The notes under the pieces were generated by a model, which saw nothing but the letters and a program-made list of their open reading frames with translations, made no database searches and was not told the DNA's origin. From NCBI GenBank assembly GCA_013388895.1, contig JACAEK010000024.1, forward strand, positions 62,001 through 126,000: 64,000 nucleotides of DNA, in the 5' to 3' direction. Position numbers and translations under genes: made by a program. Positions within the stretch are counted from its first letter, which is position 1. The number at the start of each line of letters is the position of its first letter. This stretch comes from Candidatus Bathyarchaeota archaeon. Lineage in GTDB: Archaea; Thermoproteota; Bathyarchaeia; Bathyarchaeales; Bathycorpusculaceae. Of the stretch, positions 8,001 to 16,007 are shown piece after piece.

Positions 8001-9352
8001 GCGTTAAGCGGCGGTTTTGCGAAAAAGTCTGTTATTTTCTTTTGGAAAAGCGCATTCTTCAAAAGTTCACTTCTCATTATCCATTTTTGAAGTGGGATTT
8101 GGAATTTGCTTCCAATGAACTTTAGTACTTCGTCTAATGTGTTGAAGAGGTAGGGTTTTTGTCGCATGGCGTTTCTTACGTTTTCGCGTACTTGCCAGAC
8201 GCCTACGGGCATTATGTAGCCTGGATGGGCTTCGCGTAGGACTATGACTGTGGCTTGTCTTCGTTCCTTCATAAGTAGTTCGCAGACTGCTAAGCGAGCG
8301 GCGTAGTAGCATCCGCCTATTTCTGCGTATGTCGTTCTTCCCTCATAGCCTTCTGAGTCTCCGAACATGACGACATTTCTGCCGCTGGGATTCCAAACTG
8401 TGCCAGGATACCAAGCTTCAATTGCCTCGTAGCTCCACATGCTGGGAATCATTATTACCTCGAAAAGGTTGCCCAAATAGCGAGATTCATATACTTTGTA
8501 TTCGTTGATTTCTGGGTAAGTCTTGACTTTTTCCATTAGGTCTTTTGAGAGTATGCTGTCTACGGCTGTTATGCTCCAGCGGGTTGGCACGAATTTTCTG
8601 TTTTTTTCTATGCCGAAGGCTCCGACGCTGAAGGCTCTTTGGATTTTTGTTACGAGTACGCCTTTTGTGTAGAGTTCGTGGACGGCTGGTGTAGCCTTTA
8701 GGTCTGTGTCGGTGTAGGCTTTTTCTATGTGGTGGTCCCAGCGGGCGTTGCCCACGTAAAGTTCTCTGATTGGTGCTGATGGTCCGAAAGGCTGGACTTC
8801 GTCGTCTAGGAGCAGGTGTCCTCTTGGCTTTTTCTTCAGTATCAGCTCAACGTCTACTGAGTTTGTTGCTAGGGCTAGTTCGCGGGTTTTTTCGATGATT
8901 TTTCCTGCTTCTTGGAAGTTTTGGACGTGGACGCGGTGTTTTCCTCTGACGAGCATGGAGCGAAAGGCTACGATGTCGTCTATTGATTTTCCAAACCAGC
9001 GTTCTGGCAAGTCGTATAGGGCTGTGTCTTCTCTGATGGGCGGTACTAGTGGTCCTGCGTAGACGTTTGGGTAGCCGATTCTTCCGATGAAGACGCTTGG
9101 TGGCGAAGAGCCGTCAATGTCTTCGGTTTGCAGTAGCGGCACGCTTTTGAGGAAGTAGTTGACTTTGACTAGTATTGGGCAGCGGGTTTTGCCGCAGAGA
9201 AGCTTTGAGCCTTTGCAGACGACGCATAAACCGCTTCGGGAAGGTTCTGAGAATGTTAGATTTTCGTTAGGCTCCAAGTTTGAGTTCTTTAAGACGTCTA
9301 GTAGCCAAACGTTTCGCGAACGCTTATCAGCTTGCCCATAAGAAGGACCCAA
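7997..9352 (-). CDS. nreA: NreA-type DNA repair protein with PCNA-binding motif
   Basis: The 451-residue protein matches the archaeal Nre family (DUF650/DUF651), linked to DNA damage tolerance in haloarchaea. A zinc-finger-like set of cysteines (C43, C46, C53, C58) opens the protein. Conserved stretches follow: GRIGYPNVYAGPLVPP near residue 90 and TTYAEIGGCYYAARLAVCE near residue 345. The C-terminus carries QKKITDFF (residues 437-444), a textbook PIP box (Qxxhxxaa) for binding the sliding clamp PCNA. The start is a TTG at 9352, with a TATA-like CATAAAAG about 30 bases upstream, so the transcript may be leaderless. Confidence 0.92.
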   Translation of the reverse strand: MGPSYGQADKRSRNVWLLDVLKNSNLEPNENLTFSEPSRSGLCVVCKGSKLLCGKTRCPILVKVNYFLKSVPLLQTEDIDGSSPPSVFIGRIGYPNVYAGPLVPPIREDTALYDLPERWFGKSIDDIVAFRSMLVRGKHRVHVQNFQEAGKIIEKTRELALATNSVDVELILKKKPRGHLLLDDEVQPFGPSAPIRELYVGNARWDHHIEKAYTDTDLKATPAVHELYTKGVLVTKIQRAFSVGAFGIEKNRKFVPTRWSITAVDSILSKDLMEKVKTYPEINEYKVYESRYLGNLFEVIMIPSMWSYEAIEAWYPGTVWNPSGRNVVMFGDSEGYEGRTTYAEIGGCYYAARLAVCELLMKERRQATVIVLREAHPGYIMPVGVWQVRENVRNAMRQKPYLFNTLDEVLKFIGSKFQIPLQKWIMRSELLKNALFQKKITDFFAKPPLNA

Positions 9353-9602
9353 CTTTTATCAATAGAAATTCTGGTTGAAACAAACTTTTATGCTTTCCCC
9401 ACATGGATTTGTAAAAAAATGGCGCTTTGACTTGGATATAAATTTGGAAAGTTGAATTCTACGATTTCTTCAAGAGAAGTAGATTCTTCTAGAAACAGCC
9501 CGTATCTATTGAGAGGGAGCGATGGTGGTTGCAAGTCCCGGTGATTAGTGTATGGATGGTGTGCGCTTGAGTGTTTCTTCTTGTATGAGTTTGAATTCGC
9601 TT

Positions 9603-9947
9603 CTACTTTTTGTCTAGCCAGTATACTCTCCATTCGGAGACGTGTCCCTCGTGTACTTTTGCAGTCCACATGTTTGGACCATTTAGCTTTGGCTCATTGG
9701 AGCAGGTAGAATAGCCTATCATAACAGCAACATTGTCTTTGACGGTTACAGTAGTGAATATGTTCCGATAGTCGGGATAATTCTTAAAGAACTCTCTCCA
9801 GCCCTCTCTCATATTTCTGTAGGAAACTCCGGAGTCATCTATGAACGTGTGGTCGTCAGTCATTAACTCTACTAAGCCTTCAAGGTCTCGTTGGTTTATC
9901 TTTTCGTTGAATCTTAGAGCCACCATCATAATGTCAAACGAATCCAT
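9603..9947 (-). CDS. SnoaL/NTF2-like small protein
   Basis: From ATG 9947 the 114-residue product shows the cone-like NTF2/SnoaL fold signature. It has an N-terminal helix with RFNEKINQRDLEGLVELMTD, then DDHTFIDDSG, then YRNMREGWREFFKNYPDY, and ends in strands with VSEWRVYWLD. The family includes small isomerases, hydrolases and binding proteins, so no reaction can be given. A GTG 39 bases further upstream is in frame, but a TATA-like AATTTTTATG near 9990 places the transcript start after it, favouring 9947. Confidence 0.75.
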   Translation of the reverse strand: MDSFDIMMVALRFNEKINQRDLEGLVELMTDDHTFIDDSGVSYRNMREGWREFFKNYPDYRNIFTTVTVKDNVAVMIGYSTCSNEPKLNGPNMWTAKVHEGHVSEWRVYWLDKK

Positions 9948-10025
9948 CCTGCATTCATCCCGTTGCAAAGATTGATGAGAAACCACATAAAAATTGTGCG
10001 GGTCAGACTTAATTGTCCCTATTCG

Positions 10026-10868
10026 TCATTTCTGGCACTTGGGGCAGAAGAATACGTGGCCTCCTCCTAGGCTCAACTTTTCTATAGGAGTTCCACATGT
10101 TGGACATTTCTGGTCTTTCATGTTTGGACCCATGGCTGGCGTGTAGCTGCCTTGGTTTCCATAAAGGTCATAGAACTGGTCTTTTCCGTTCAATCTGATT
10201 CTTTCTCGAAGCACATGTCTAATAGCATCATAAAGAGCTTGTTTCTCGACTGTATTTAGTTCTGAGGCTTTTCTCTTTGGGTGCAGTTTAGCTCTGTATA
10301 TGATGTCTTGAAAGGCGCTATTGCTCAGTCCCACAACAACCGCATCCTTTCCTACGAGTACTGACTTGAGTGCTCTATTGTTTTTTGCCAAGAGTTTTGA
10401 GAAGCGTTCGAAGGTGAACTCTTTGTCTATAGGCGAAATTATGTTAGGGTTGAAGTCTCGTCTGTAAACATAGGAGCGTTCAAGGTCGTTGTCTTTCACT
10501 GCATTAATGAGACCCATGCTAGTAAGCCGCACCGTTAACGCTGAGTCGTCAGCGAAATCGACTCGCAAGTGGAATACGCTTGAGGCTTTTTCTCTGCTTG
10601 CGTTGTAAGAGATTATGCCACCGTACTCGGGACCCAGAATCAGGTTCATTCCGTTGTCGAGTTTCACGCGCATAACGTTGCCTCTGGATATGACAGACTC
10701 GATTTTTCCGTTGACGAGCTTGTCGAAGGATTTTGTGTCTTTGTCCATCATGCCTATTTTCTGTAGTCTTTCATGGTCTTGCAGATGGTAGGATTTGACA
10801 CGTTTGCCTCTGAGCTCTTTATTTATTTGTTCTGCGAGAATCTTGGCTTCTGGAAGTTCAATGCTCAT
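10026..10868 (-). CDS. Fpg/Nei-family DNA glycosylase-like protein lacking the N-terminal proline
   Basis: The 280-residue protein has the Fpg/Nei architecture. It contains an N-terminal beta-sandwich, a helix-two-turn-helix domain around LVGKDAVVVGLSNSAFQDIIYRA (about residues 172-195), and a C-terminal zinc finger with C255, C258, C275 and C278. Catalytic Fpg enzymes begin with P1-E2 after Met removal. Here the start reads MSIELPEA, so the N-terminal residue would be Ser and the nucleophilic proline is absent. It may be a non-canonical or structure-binding member, or use another nucleophile. It belongs to base-excision repair by family only; its substrate is unknown. Confidence 0.85.
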   Translation of the reverse strand: MSIELPEAKILAEQINKELRGKRVKSYHLQDHERLQKIGMMDKDTKSFDKLVNGKIESVISRGNVMRVKLDNGMNLILGPEYGGIISYNASREKASSVFHLRVDFADDSALTVRLTSMGLINAVKDNDLERSYVYRRDFNPNIISPIDKEFTFERFSKLLAKNNRALKSVLVGKDAVVVGLSNSAFQDIIYRAKLHPKRKASELNTVEKQALYDAIRHVLRERIRLNGKDQFYDLYGNQGSYTPAMGPNMKDQKCPTCGTPIEKLSLGGGHVFFCPKCQK

Positions 10869-10956
10869 TATACAACCTCAAATCTGGTATCATAGGCTTC
10901 AGTGTTACGTTTAAATTTTCTGTAAAATAGAGTTTGGTCTTCTTGAAACTAAGAAG

Positions 10957-11090
10957 CGCCCTGGCCGGGATTCGAACCCGGTTCAGGTTTTCAGAGCATT
11001 TTTCTCTGTAATGTCCAGCGGGCGACAGCCGCTTATACTATTCCGGCATTGAGGAATAGCCTCTATGTGACCGGACTATACTACCAGGGC
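10957..11090 (-). tRNA. tRNA-Asp (GTC) with two insertions
   Basis: Read on the minus strand from 11090, the acceptor arm GCCCTGG pairs with CCAGGGC (11064 side to 10958) and discriminator G is at 10957. The T arm is CCGGG-TTCGAAT-CCCGG. The anticodon arm AGCGG-CTGTCGC-CCGCT (11033-11017) has anticodon GTC. The D arm is interrupted by a 28-nt insert (11041-11068). About 30 extra bases lie between the anticodon stem and the T stem. The total is 134 bases, against about 75 for a mature tRNA. CCA is not encoded. Discriminator G fits archaeal tRNA-Asp. Confidence 0.88.
11041..11068 (-). other. tRNA-Asp intron in the D loop
   Basis: A bulge-helix-bulge can be drawn. CCGG (11074-11071) pairs with CCGG (11046-11043) as the central helix. 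The three-base bulges are TC|A and AA|T. The intron interior folds as CAT/ATG and GAGG/CCTC stems. Cutting after the second bulge base removes 28 nt and leaves a normal D arm, GTAT-AGTCCGGTCTA-GTAT. The outer helix is weak, so it is a relaxed motif. Confidence 0.7.
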
Positions 11091-11135
11091 TGTCAATCAG
11101 CCAAAGGCGCCGAGAATCAAACAAGAAGGATGTGC

Positions 11136-11148
11136 CAAATAAACTTTA
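11136..11148 (-). promoter_or_regulatory. TATA-like element for tRNA-Asp
   Basis: The minus-strand sequence AAGTTTATTTGG lies 46-58 bases upstream of the mature 5' end. That would give a short 5' leader for RNase P removal. Confidence 0.4.
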
Positions 11149-11290
11149 TCAACCCCATATTAGAAGCACAAGTTCAATCTATTTATAAGGGGGGAGATTC
11201 CACAGAGAGCGCCAATTCAATCAATGATGAAGTACTAAACTGTTATATCAGCGCGCGATCTAATTTGTTTCTTCACAAGGTGATCAAAAC

Positions 11291-13246
11291 ATGAGTCAAC
11301 AAGGCGTTGGCACTCAATTCCCCATCCAATCCTTACTCTCTGCAAGACTTTTGCTTTCACCACAATTAGCAAAGGGCAAAGTATATTTTCTGAGCGACAT
11401 GAGCGGAGTAATAAGCCTATACGCAATGGACCAGAAAGGAAGCATTCCAGAACCATTATTGCCAGCTGGTCTAGCCTTACAAAATCCACATCTGATGGCA
11501 GGACACAATTATTACGTTTTGCCCAAACTTGGCAAAATTTTAGTCATGATTGACGAAAACGGAAACGAGAACTATCAGCCCTGCTTCATTCCACTCGACG
11601 GAGGCATTCCAGAACCAATCTTTGGAGACAAATACAAGAATGAGCAACTAGCCTGCATCAATTGTGACACAGAAAAGAACATTGCCTACTTCTTCAGAGA
11701 CGACCGAAAAACTCCCAACATAGAAGGCCTAAGAGTTGACTTAAACACGTTAGAAGTCACATCCCTCGGCAAAAGCCTCTACGGCAACACTTGGAACGGT
11801 GTCAATAAAGATCACACAATTGTGATTCTAGCAGACAGCTACACTGCAGGAGACACAGTTCTCTACATTTGGCGGAATGGAACCACAGAGAGGCGACTCC
11901 TCTACGGCATTCCTATCGAGAAACGAATAAAGAATCAGCAAATCCAACTGTCTGGCTTCGGAACCTGCAACTTCACACCAGAAGAAAAAGGCCTCCTAAT
12001 CCGCACAAACCTATTCAGCGACGAAGGAAGCATAGGCTACTTCGCACTAGACAACCCAGCCAACATAACAGAGGTGCCAATTTTAGGACTTAAACACAAG
12101 GGACACGGCGAACTAGTAGACCTCAAAACAGTGCACGATGACCTCTATCTTCTTGAGTACAACATTGACGTGTGCTCTTGGCTTTACGAATGTCAATACC
12201 ATGAAAACAAAAGTCAGAGGCGACTAGAAGTGATACAAATACTTTGCGGCTTACCGCCACTCGATGAAGGAGTGATACTGGGTTACGAATTTGAGCTACA
12301 CAAAACGCCAAGTCAAACCGAAGTTGGATATACACTTTCACATTCTAAAGCAAACTCTCCAGCACAGATATGCGTCTATCCAACAAGTTCCCGAACAAGA
12401 AAACCAAAAATATTGTCCCACGAACATGTTCTCGGCATTAATCAAAAGTTCCTTTCACCAGGAGAAGATGCAAGCTACACATCGTCTGATGGACTAAGAA
12501 TTTCAGCTCGACTCTACTTACCTTCAGAGGAAATGGGTTTCAAAGGTTCCAGACCTCTAGTTTTGTATGTGCATGGCGGTCCACAAAGCCAGGAAAGACC
12601 AGACTTCAGCTGGTTTTCAATGCCACTTATCCAATTTCTGACTTTGAACGGGTTTGCAGTCTTTGTTCCTAACGTGCGAGGCAGCGTCGGCTACGGCATG
12701 AAATACATGAAGCAGGTAGATCATGATTGGGGCGGCAAAGACAGATTTGATCACATTGAAGGTTTGAAAATGCTTGAAAAAGACACAAGAATCGACTCAT
12801 CTAGACGAGCTGTGATCGGTCGTTCTTACGGAGGTTTCATGACATTGACCCTTGCGTCTAGGCACCCTGACCTATGGAAGGCGGCATGCGACATGTTCGG
12901 ACCATATGACCTAATATCTTTCATTCACAGACTTCCCAAGACATGGCAAACTTTCTTTATCATGTCAATGGGTCATCCAGAGAAGGACAAAGAGTTTCTG
13001 AAAGAGCGCTCGCCAAAAACCTACCTAAAGAACATTAAGTGTCCAATGCTCATTATCCAAGGCAAAAATGACCCAAGAGTCCTTATAGCAGAATCGAAAG
13101 ATGTAGCTGAAGACCTGAAAGCAAACGGAGTGGAAACTGAACTTCTAGTATTTGAAGACGAGGGTCATGACGTCATAAAATTCAAGAACAAAGTTCCCTG
13201 CTATACGAAGATAATTGACTTCTTCAAGAAACACTTGAAACCGTAG
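11291..13246 (+). CDS. S9-family serine peptidase (acylaminoacyl-peptidase type)
   Basis: The 651-residue protein has an N-terminal beta-propeller-like region (about residues 1-380) followed by an alpha/beta hydrolase domain. The latter shows YVHGGPQ near residue 430 (oxyanion region) and GRSYGGF with nucleophile Ser512. Asp594 lies in QGKNDPRV and His626 in DEGHD, completing the triad. Family members are cytosolic oligopeptidases removing dipeptides or acylated N-terminal residues. The promoter is probably the CTATTTATAAG element near 11179, which gives a long leader. A GGTGAT ribosome-binding site lies 8 bases before the ATG. Confidence 0.92.
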   Translation: MSQQGVGTQFPIQSLLSARLLLSPQLAKGKVYFLSDMSGVISLYAMDQKGSIPEPLLPAGLALQNPHLMAGHNYYVLPKLGKILVMIDENGNENYQPCFIPLDGGIPEPIFGDKYKNEQLACINCDTEKNIAYFFRDDRKTPNIEGLRVDLNTLEVTSLGKSLYGNTWNGVNKDHTIVILADSYTAGDTVLYIWRNGTTERRLLYGIPIEKRIKNQQIQLSGFGTCNFTPEEKGLLIRTNLFSDEGSIGYFALDNPANITEVPILGLKHKGHGELVDLKTVHDDLYLLEYNIDVCSWLYECQYHENKSQRRLEVIQILCGLPPLDEGVILGYEFELHKTPSQTEVGYTLSHSKANSPAQICVYPTSSRTRKPKILSHEHVLGINQKFLSPGEDASYTSSDGLRISARLYLPSEEMGFKGSRPLVLYVHGGPQSQERPDFSWFSMPLIQFLTLNGFAVFVPNVRGSVGYGMKYMKQVDHDWGGKDRFDHIEGLKMLEKDTRIDSSRRAVIGRSYGGFMTLTLASRHPDLWKAACDMFGPYDLISFIHRLPKTWQTFFIMSMGHPEKDKEFLKERSPKTYLKNIKCPMLIIQGKNDPRVLIAESKDVAEDLKANGVETELLVFEDEGHDVIKFKNKVPCYTKIIDFFKKHLKP

Positions 13247-13352
13247 ATCCATCGGATCGTAGGCTGTTGTCTAAGCAAAAATTCAGTCTATATATAAAGG
13301 AGAAGACCAAGCCACGCAGGTGACTGTCTTGTTCCCAAAAATCAGACGTATT

Positions 13353-13838
13353 TTATATGTTTATTCCTTTTGATTTTTTGCCGCTAATATAGCTTATGTC
13401 TATTCTGCCAATTACGGCTTTTCCAAGACGCTCGGGATTTAGTTTCACTATAAGCGGTTCAGGGTTTTTGTCAAGATGTTTGATCATGCACTTAACGGCT
13501 GAGTGTTTCTCTTCGAGATTGTCAATGAAGGTTACTTTGCCCAAAAAGTGTACAGTGGCGTAATTGTGGTCGCATTCGCCTTCTACATAACCATAATCCA
13601 GCAGTGCCTGTCCCCATACGCTGTTATTTTTGTTCAAATAAACTAGTTTCTTGCCCTCATTAGCACAGTGGAAGTAGATACAATTGCGGTCTTCATCGTA
13701 GCCATGACTGAGTGACACGAGATATGGCTGATTATCCATGCACATAGCGATTGTGACAAACCTTGCAGACTTCAAAATCTTCCTAAGCACTTTAACATCA
13801 ATTATTTTCTTATCTTTCCGACACACGTGAAATACCAT
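13353..13838 (-). CDS. pyridoxamine 5'-phosphate oxidase-family flavin-binding protein
   Basis: From ATG 13838 the 161-residue product has the split-barrel fold. It begins with a helix and ILKSARFVTIAMC, then PYLVSLSHGYDEDRNCIYFHCANEGKK and WGQALLDYGYVEGECDHNYATVHFLGKV. This is the pattern of the PNPOx-like family that binds FMN or deazaflavin. Such small members often act as flavoreductases or antibiotic-resistance NimA-like proteins. The exact substrate is open. ATG 13853 is an alternative start, but a TATA-like AAAATTAATAG at about 13862-13873 places transcription start just before 13838. Confidence 0.82.
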   Translation of the reverse strand: MVFHVCRKDKKIIDVKVLRKILKSARFVTIAMCMDNQPYLVSLSHGYDEDRNCIYFHCANEGKKLVYLNKNNSVWGQALLDYGYVEGECDHNYATVHFLGKVTFIDNLEEKHSAVKCMIKHLDKNPEPLIVKLNPERLGKAVIGRIDISYISGKKSKGINI

Positions 13839-14085
13839 AACAGCTAATGTCATAGAAGACCGCTATTAATTTTTGGGAAAATCACCAAAAACACTTGATG
13901 CTTGAAGTTAGATTTAAACACACGTTAAAATTCAACATGACAATTCATTCAATGGAACCGATGAGATCTTGAAATTATCGGGTTCAACGTTACAAGCATC
14001 TGCTTGGACTTTGCCAGACAAGCTCTCAAACACATGCCAAGAATTAAACAAAAACTAATAAAAGAAAGTAAGGTAAAATCTACTC

Positions 14086-14484
14086 ATGCGATGTTCCCAC
14101 TGCGGAGTATGTTGCGAAAAGACTGAAATGATGCTTTCTAACGCAGACATTGAACGTTTGGAAAAGGCGGGTTATAGCAGACGAAAATTTGCGCGTCACG
14201 ACAAACATGATTTCGTCACGCTGAGAAATCGCCATGGACACTGCGTTTTCTACGATACCGAAAAATGTCGCTGCAAAATTTATAAACATAGACCTTTAGG
14301 ATGTCAAATTTATCCAGTAATCTACAGCGAGCAATATGGAATAGTTGTGGATGACCTTTGTCCAATGAAAAACACAGTCTCGGGAATAGAAATCAAAAGA
14401 AAAGGTAAAAAGGTAATGAAGCTTCTGCAAAAAATAGACAATGAAGCAACTCTTCACAAAAATATAACTAGAAAGAAACATTGA
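14086..14484 (+). CDS. YkgJ-family cysteine-cluster protein
   Basis: The 132-residue protein has the zinc- or iron-chelating cysteine pattern of the YkgJ/UPF0153 family. It reads MRCSHCGVCCEKTE at the N-terminus, then GHCVFYDTEKCRCKIYKHRPLGCQIYP in the centre. A further VDDLCPM follows, and the C-terminus is basic. The cluster likely binds Fe-S or Zn. Family function is poorly defined. It stands alone, with no operon partners. Confidence 0.85.
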   Translation: MRCSHCGVCCEKTEMMLSNADIERLEKAGYSRRKFARHDKHDFVTLRNRHGHCVFYDTEKCRCKIYKHRPLGCQIYPVIYSEQYGIVVDDLCPMKNTVSGIEIKRKGKKVMKLLQKIDNEATLHKNITRKKH

Positions 14485-14567
14485 ACAGAACTCAACAGCT
14501 ACAAAGCAAAGACCGATTTCGTTATAGAGAGAAGACGCCTAGGATTTCTCCTATGCCCTTCTTAGTT

Positions 14568-14774
14568 CTAGGTTTCTGATATTTCAAGATCTTCAAGAAG
14601 ACTCATGAACTGATTTTTCTTTTTGAAGTCTCGGTTCTTTTCTGTTTGCAATATAACACATTCAATCCAATTTCTAAGTTCAGAATGATAATCTAATTTG
14701 GGTGGACCTTTTCTCTCTATTTTCTTGATCCATGATTGTGTCGATTTGCTTAACTGTTTGTTTTCCATTTCCAT
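14568..14774 (-). CDS. small charged hypothetical protein
   Basis: From ATG 14774 the product has 68 residues. The start is fixed by GAGGTGA seven bases upstream; the frame extends further 5' without such support. It is rich in Lys and Glu and predicted mostly helical, with SWIKKIERKGPPKLDYHSEL in the first half. No family is recognised. Confidence 0.6.
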   Translation of the reverse strand: MEMENKQLSKSTQSWIKKIERKGPPKLDYHSELRNWIECVILQTEKNRDFKKKNQFMSLLEDLEISET

Positions 14775-14854
14775 AATTCTCACCTCATTTTTAGTATAAA
14801 GATAGACAAACAATAGAATATGATGAAAAGACATCGTGGCTATTTTCGCTACGG

Positions 14855-15064
14855 TTATGCTTGCAATAGCTCCCCTATAGCGAATCGGTTTCCAACCCTG
14901 GTTATTTTGAACTTAACATGTTCTCCTTGCTTAGTGTTCGGCACAAATATTATAAAGCCTTCAATCTTTGCGATTCCGTCGCCTCTTCTGCTCATATCTT
15001 GGATTTCAGCCTCATATTCTTTATCAAGCTCAACAGGTTTCTTCATGTTGAATCTATACGACAT
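14855..15064 (-). CDS. TRAM-domain protein
   Basis: The 69-residue protein is a stand-alone TRAM domain. It shows KEYEAEIQDMSRRGDGIAKIEGFIIFVP and KQGEHVKFKITRVGNRFAIGEL. Single TRAM proteins in archaea bind RNA and behave as RNA chaperones, for example in cold adaptation of methanogens. GAGGTGA stands before ATG 15064. It has its own transcription unit, with small genes nearby. Confidence 0.93.
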   Translation of the reverse strand: MSYRFNMKKPVELDKEYEAEIQDMSRRGDGIAKIEGFIIFVPNTKQGEHVKFKITRVGNRFAIGELLQA

Positions 15065-15307
15065 TTTATCACCTCAGTTAATTTTCAGCTAGAATTGTCC
15101 TCAAAAGTAAGAACGTCTTTGGCGTTATACCTTCTTCGGAAAGAACTAACCGCCTGTTAATCTATGATATGCCATCTTTCTTATTAACCTTTGTGTAGAA
15201 GAAAAAAGCCTGTTTCTTTACTGCCTCAAGCTCTTGCAACATCCGAAAAAAATAGTAATGTTTTTAAAGGATATCAACAATGCCATAATGCCTTTCGGTG
15301 GTTAAAC

Positions 15308-15439
15308 ATGCCCAAAAGCAAAAAAGAAAAAATTGCAGGTCTGGAAAAGCATAGACAACTGCAAAGAGCCAAAGAAATGAAAAGGAAACAGAGAAAACAG
15401 GTTGCGCTCCCTACAAAGCATACTAAAGGTAAAAAATAG
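15308..15439 (+). CDS. small lysine/arginine-rich protein (43 residues)
   Basis: ATG 15308 is preceded by GGTGG at a five-base gap and by a TATA-like TTTTTAAAGG near 15261, both well placed. The 43-residue peptide is strongly basic (MPKSKKEKIAGLEKH at the start, KGKK at the end) and has no cysteine. It may bind RNA or ribosomes (inference from composition and from the translation genes downstream). The in-frame codons before 15308 lack expression signals. Confidence 0.6.
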   Translation: MPKSKKEKIAGLEKHRQLQRAKEMKRKQRKQVALPTKHTKGKK

Positions 15440-15690
15440 CTGATTAAGTAATTTGCAAAGATTGCAACAGTTTTTTTGTCTCATCAGCCTAGTTCTCTTC
15501 AGCTCTCTCTATCCAGTCTGAAAGCGATATTTTCACCAATCTAGTTGAGTTAGACTAATATACTTGGCAGTATACTCTTTTGTAGCTGTTGGGATTCTCT
15601 GGAGAAAGAGTTTGCATAGATCGTTTCACTTTTTCTCTGATTGTTCTGACTAACACAATAATTGCGCTCTCATAATTTGGAGGTGGAAAA

Positions 15691-15996
15691 TTGGGTAAAA
15701 GAAAAGTCATCAACGAAGAAGACCTAGAACACATGTTATTGCCAAGTGTAAATGATGTGCTTGGCACGGCCGTCAAAATGCTTGGTTTTGACAGAATCAT
15801 GGTGAAGTGCCAAGATGGTAAAGAACGATTATGCAGAGTTCGAGGAAAGTTGAAACGACGAGTATGGATAAGAGAAGGTGACATCGTTTTAGTTTCTCCT
15901 TGGGATTTCCAATCAGACAAAAGAGGCGACATATTCTGGCGATATCGCAAAAATCAAACTGACATGTTGAGACAAAAAGGCTATCTTACAATGTAA
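15691..15996 (+). CDS. eif1A: translation initiation factor aIF1A
   Basis: The 101-residue product is an S1/OB-fold initiation factor. It binds the ribosomal A-site and assists start-codon selection with aIF1 and aIF2. Conserved features are VKMLGFDRIMVKCQDGKER, then RVRGKLKRRVWIREGDIVLV, and SDKRGDIFWRY. The start is TTG 15691, fixed by GGAGGTG five bases upstream. The OB-fold gene that follows starts 11 bases after its stop and is probably co-transcribed. Confidence 0.95.
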   Translation: MGKRKVINEEDLEHMLLPSVNDVLGTAVKMLGFDRIMVKCQDGKERLCRVRGKLKRRVWIREGDIVLVSPWDFQSDKRGDIFWRYRKNQTDMLRQKGYLTM

Positions 15997-16007
15997 AGGT
16001 GACTTGG

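Noticed and set aside
9388-9669. Minus-strand frame of 93 codons between nreA and the SnoaL-like gene
   Set aside because: It overlaps the SnoaL-like gene in another frame, has low-complexity composition and no start signals.
13900-14085. C/D-box RNA suggested by GATGAG near 13958
   Set aside because: The boxes do not match RTGATGA and CTGA at the right spacing.
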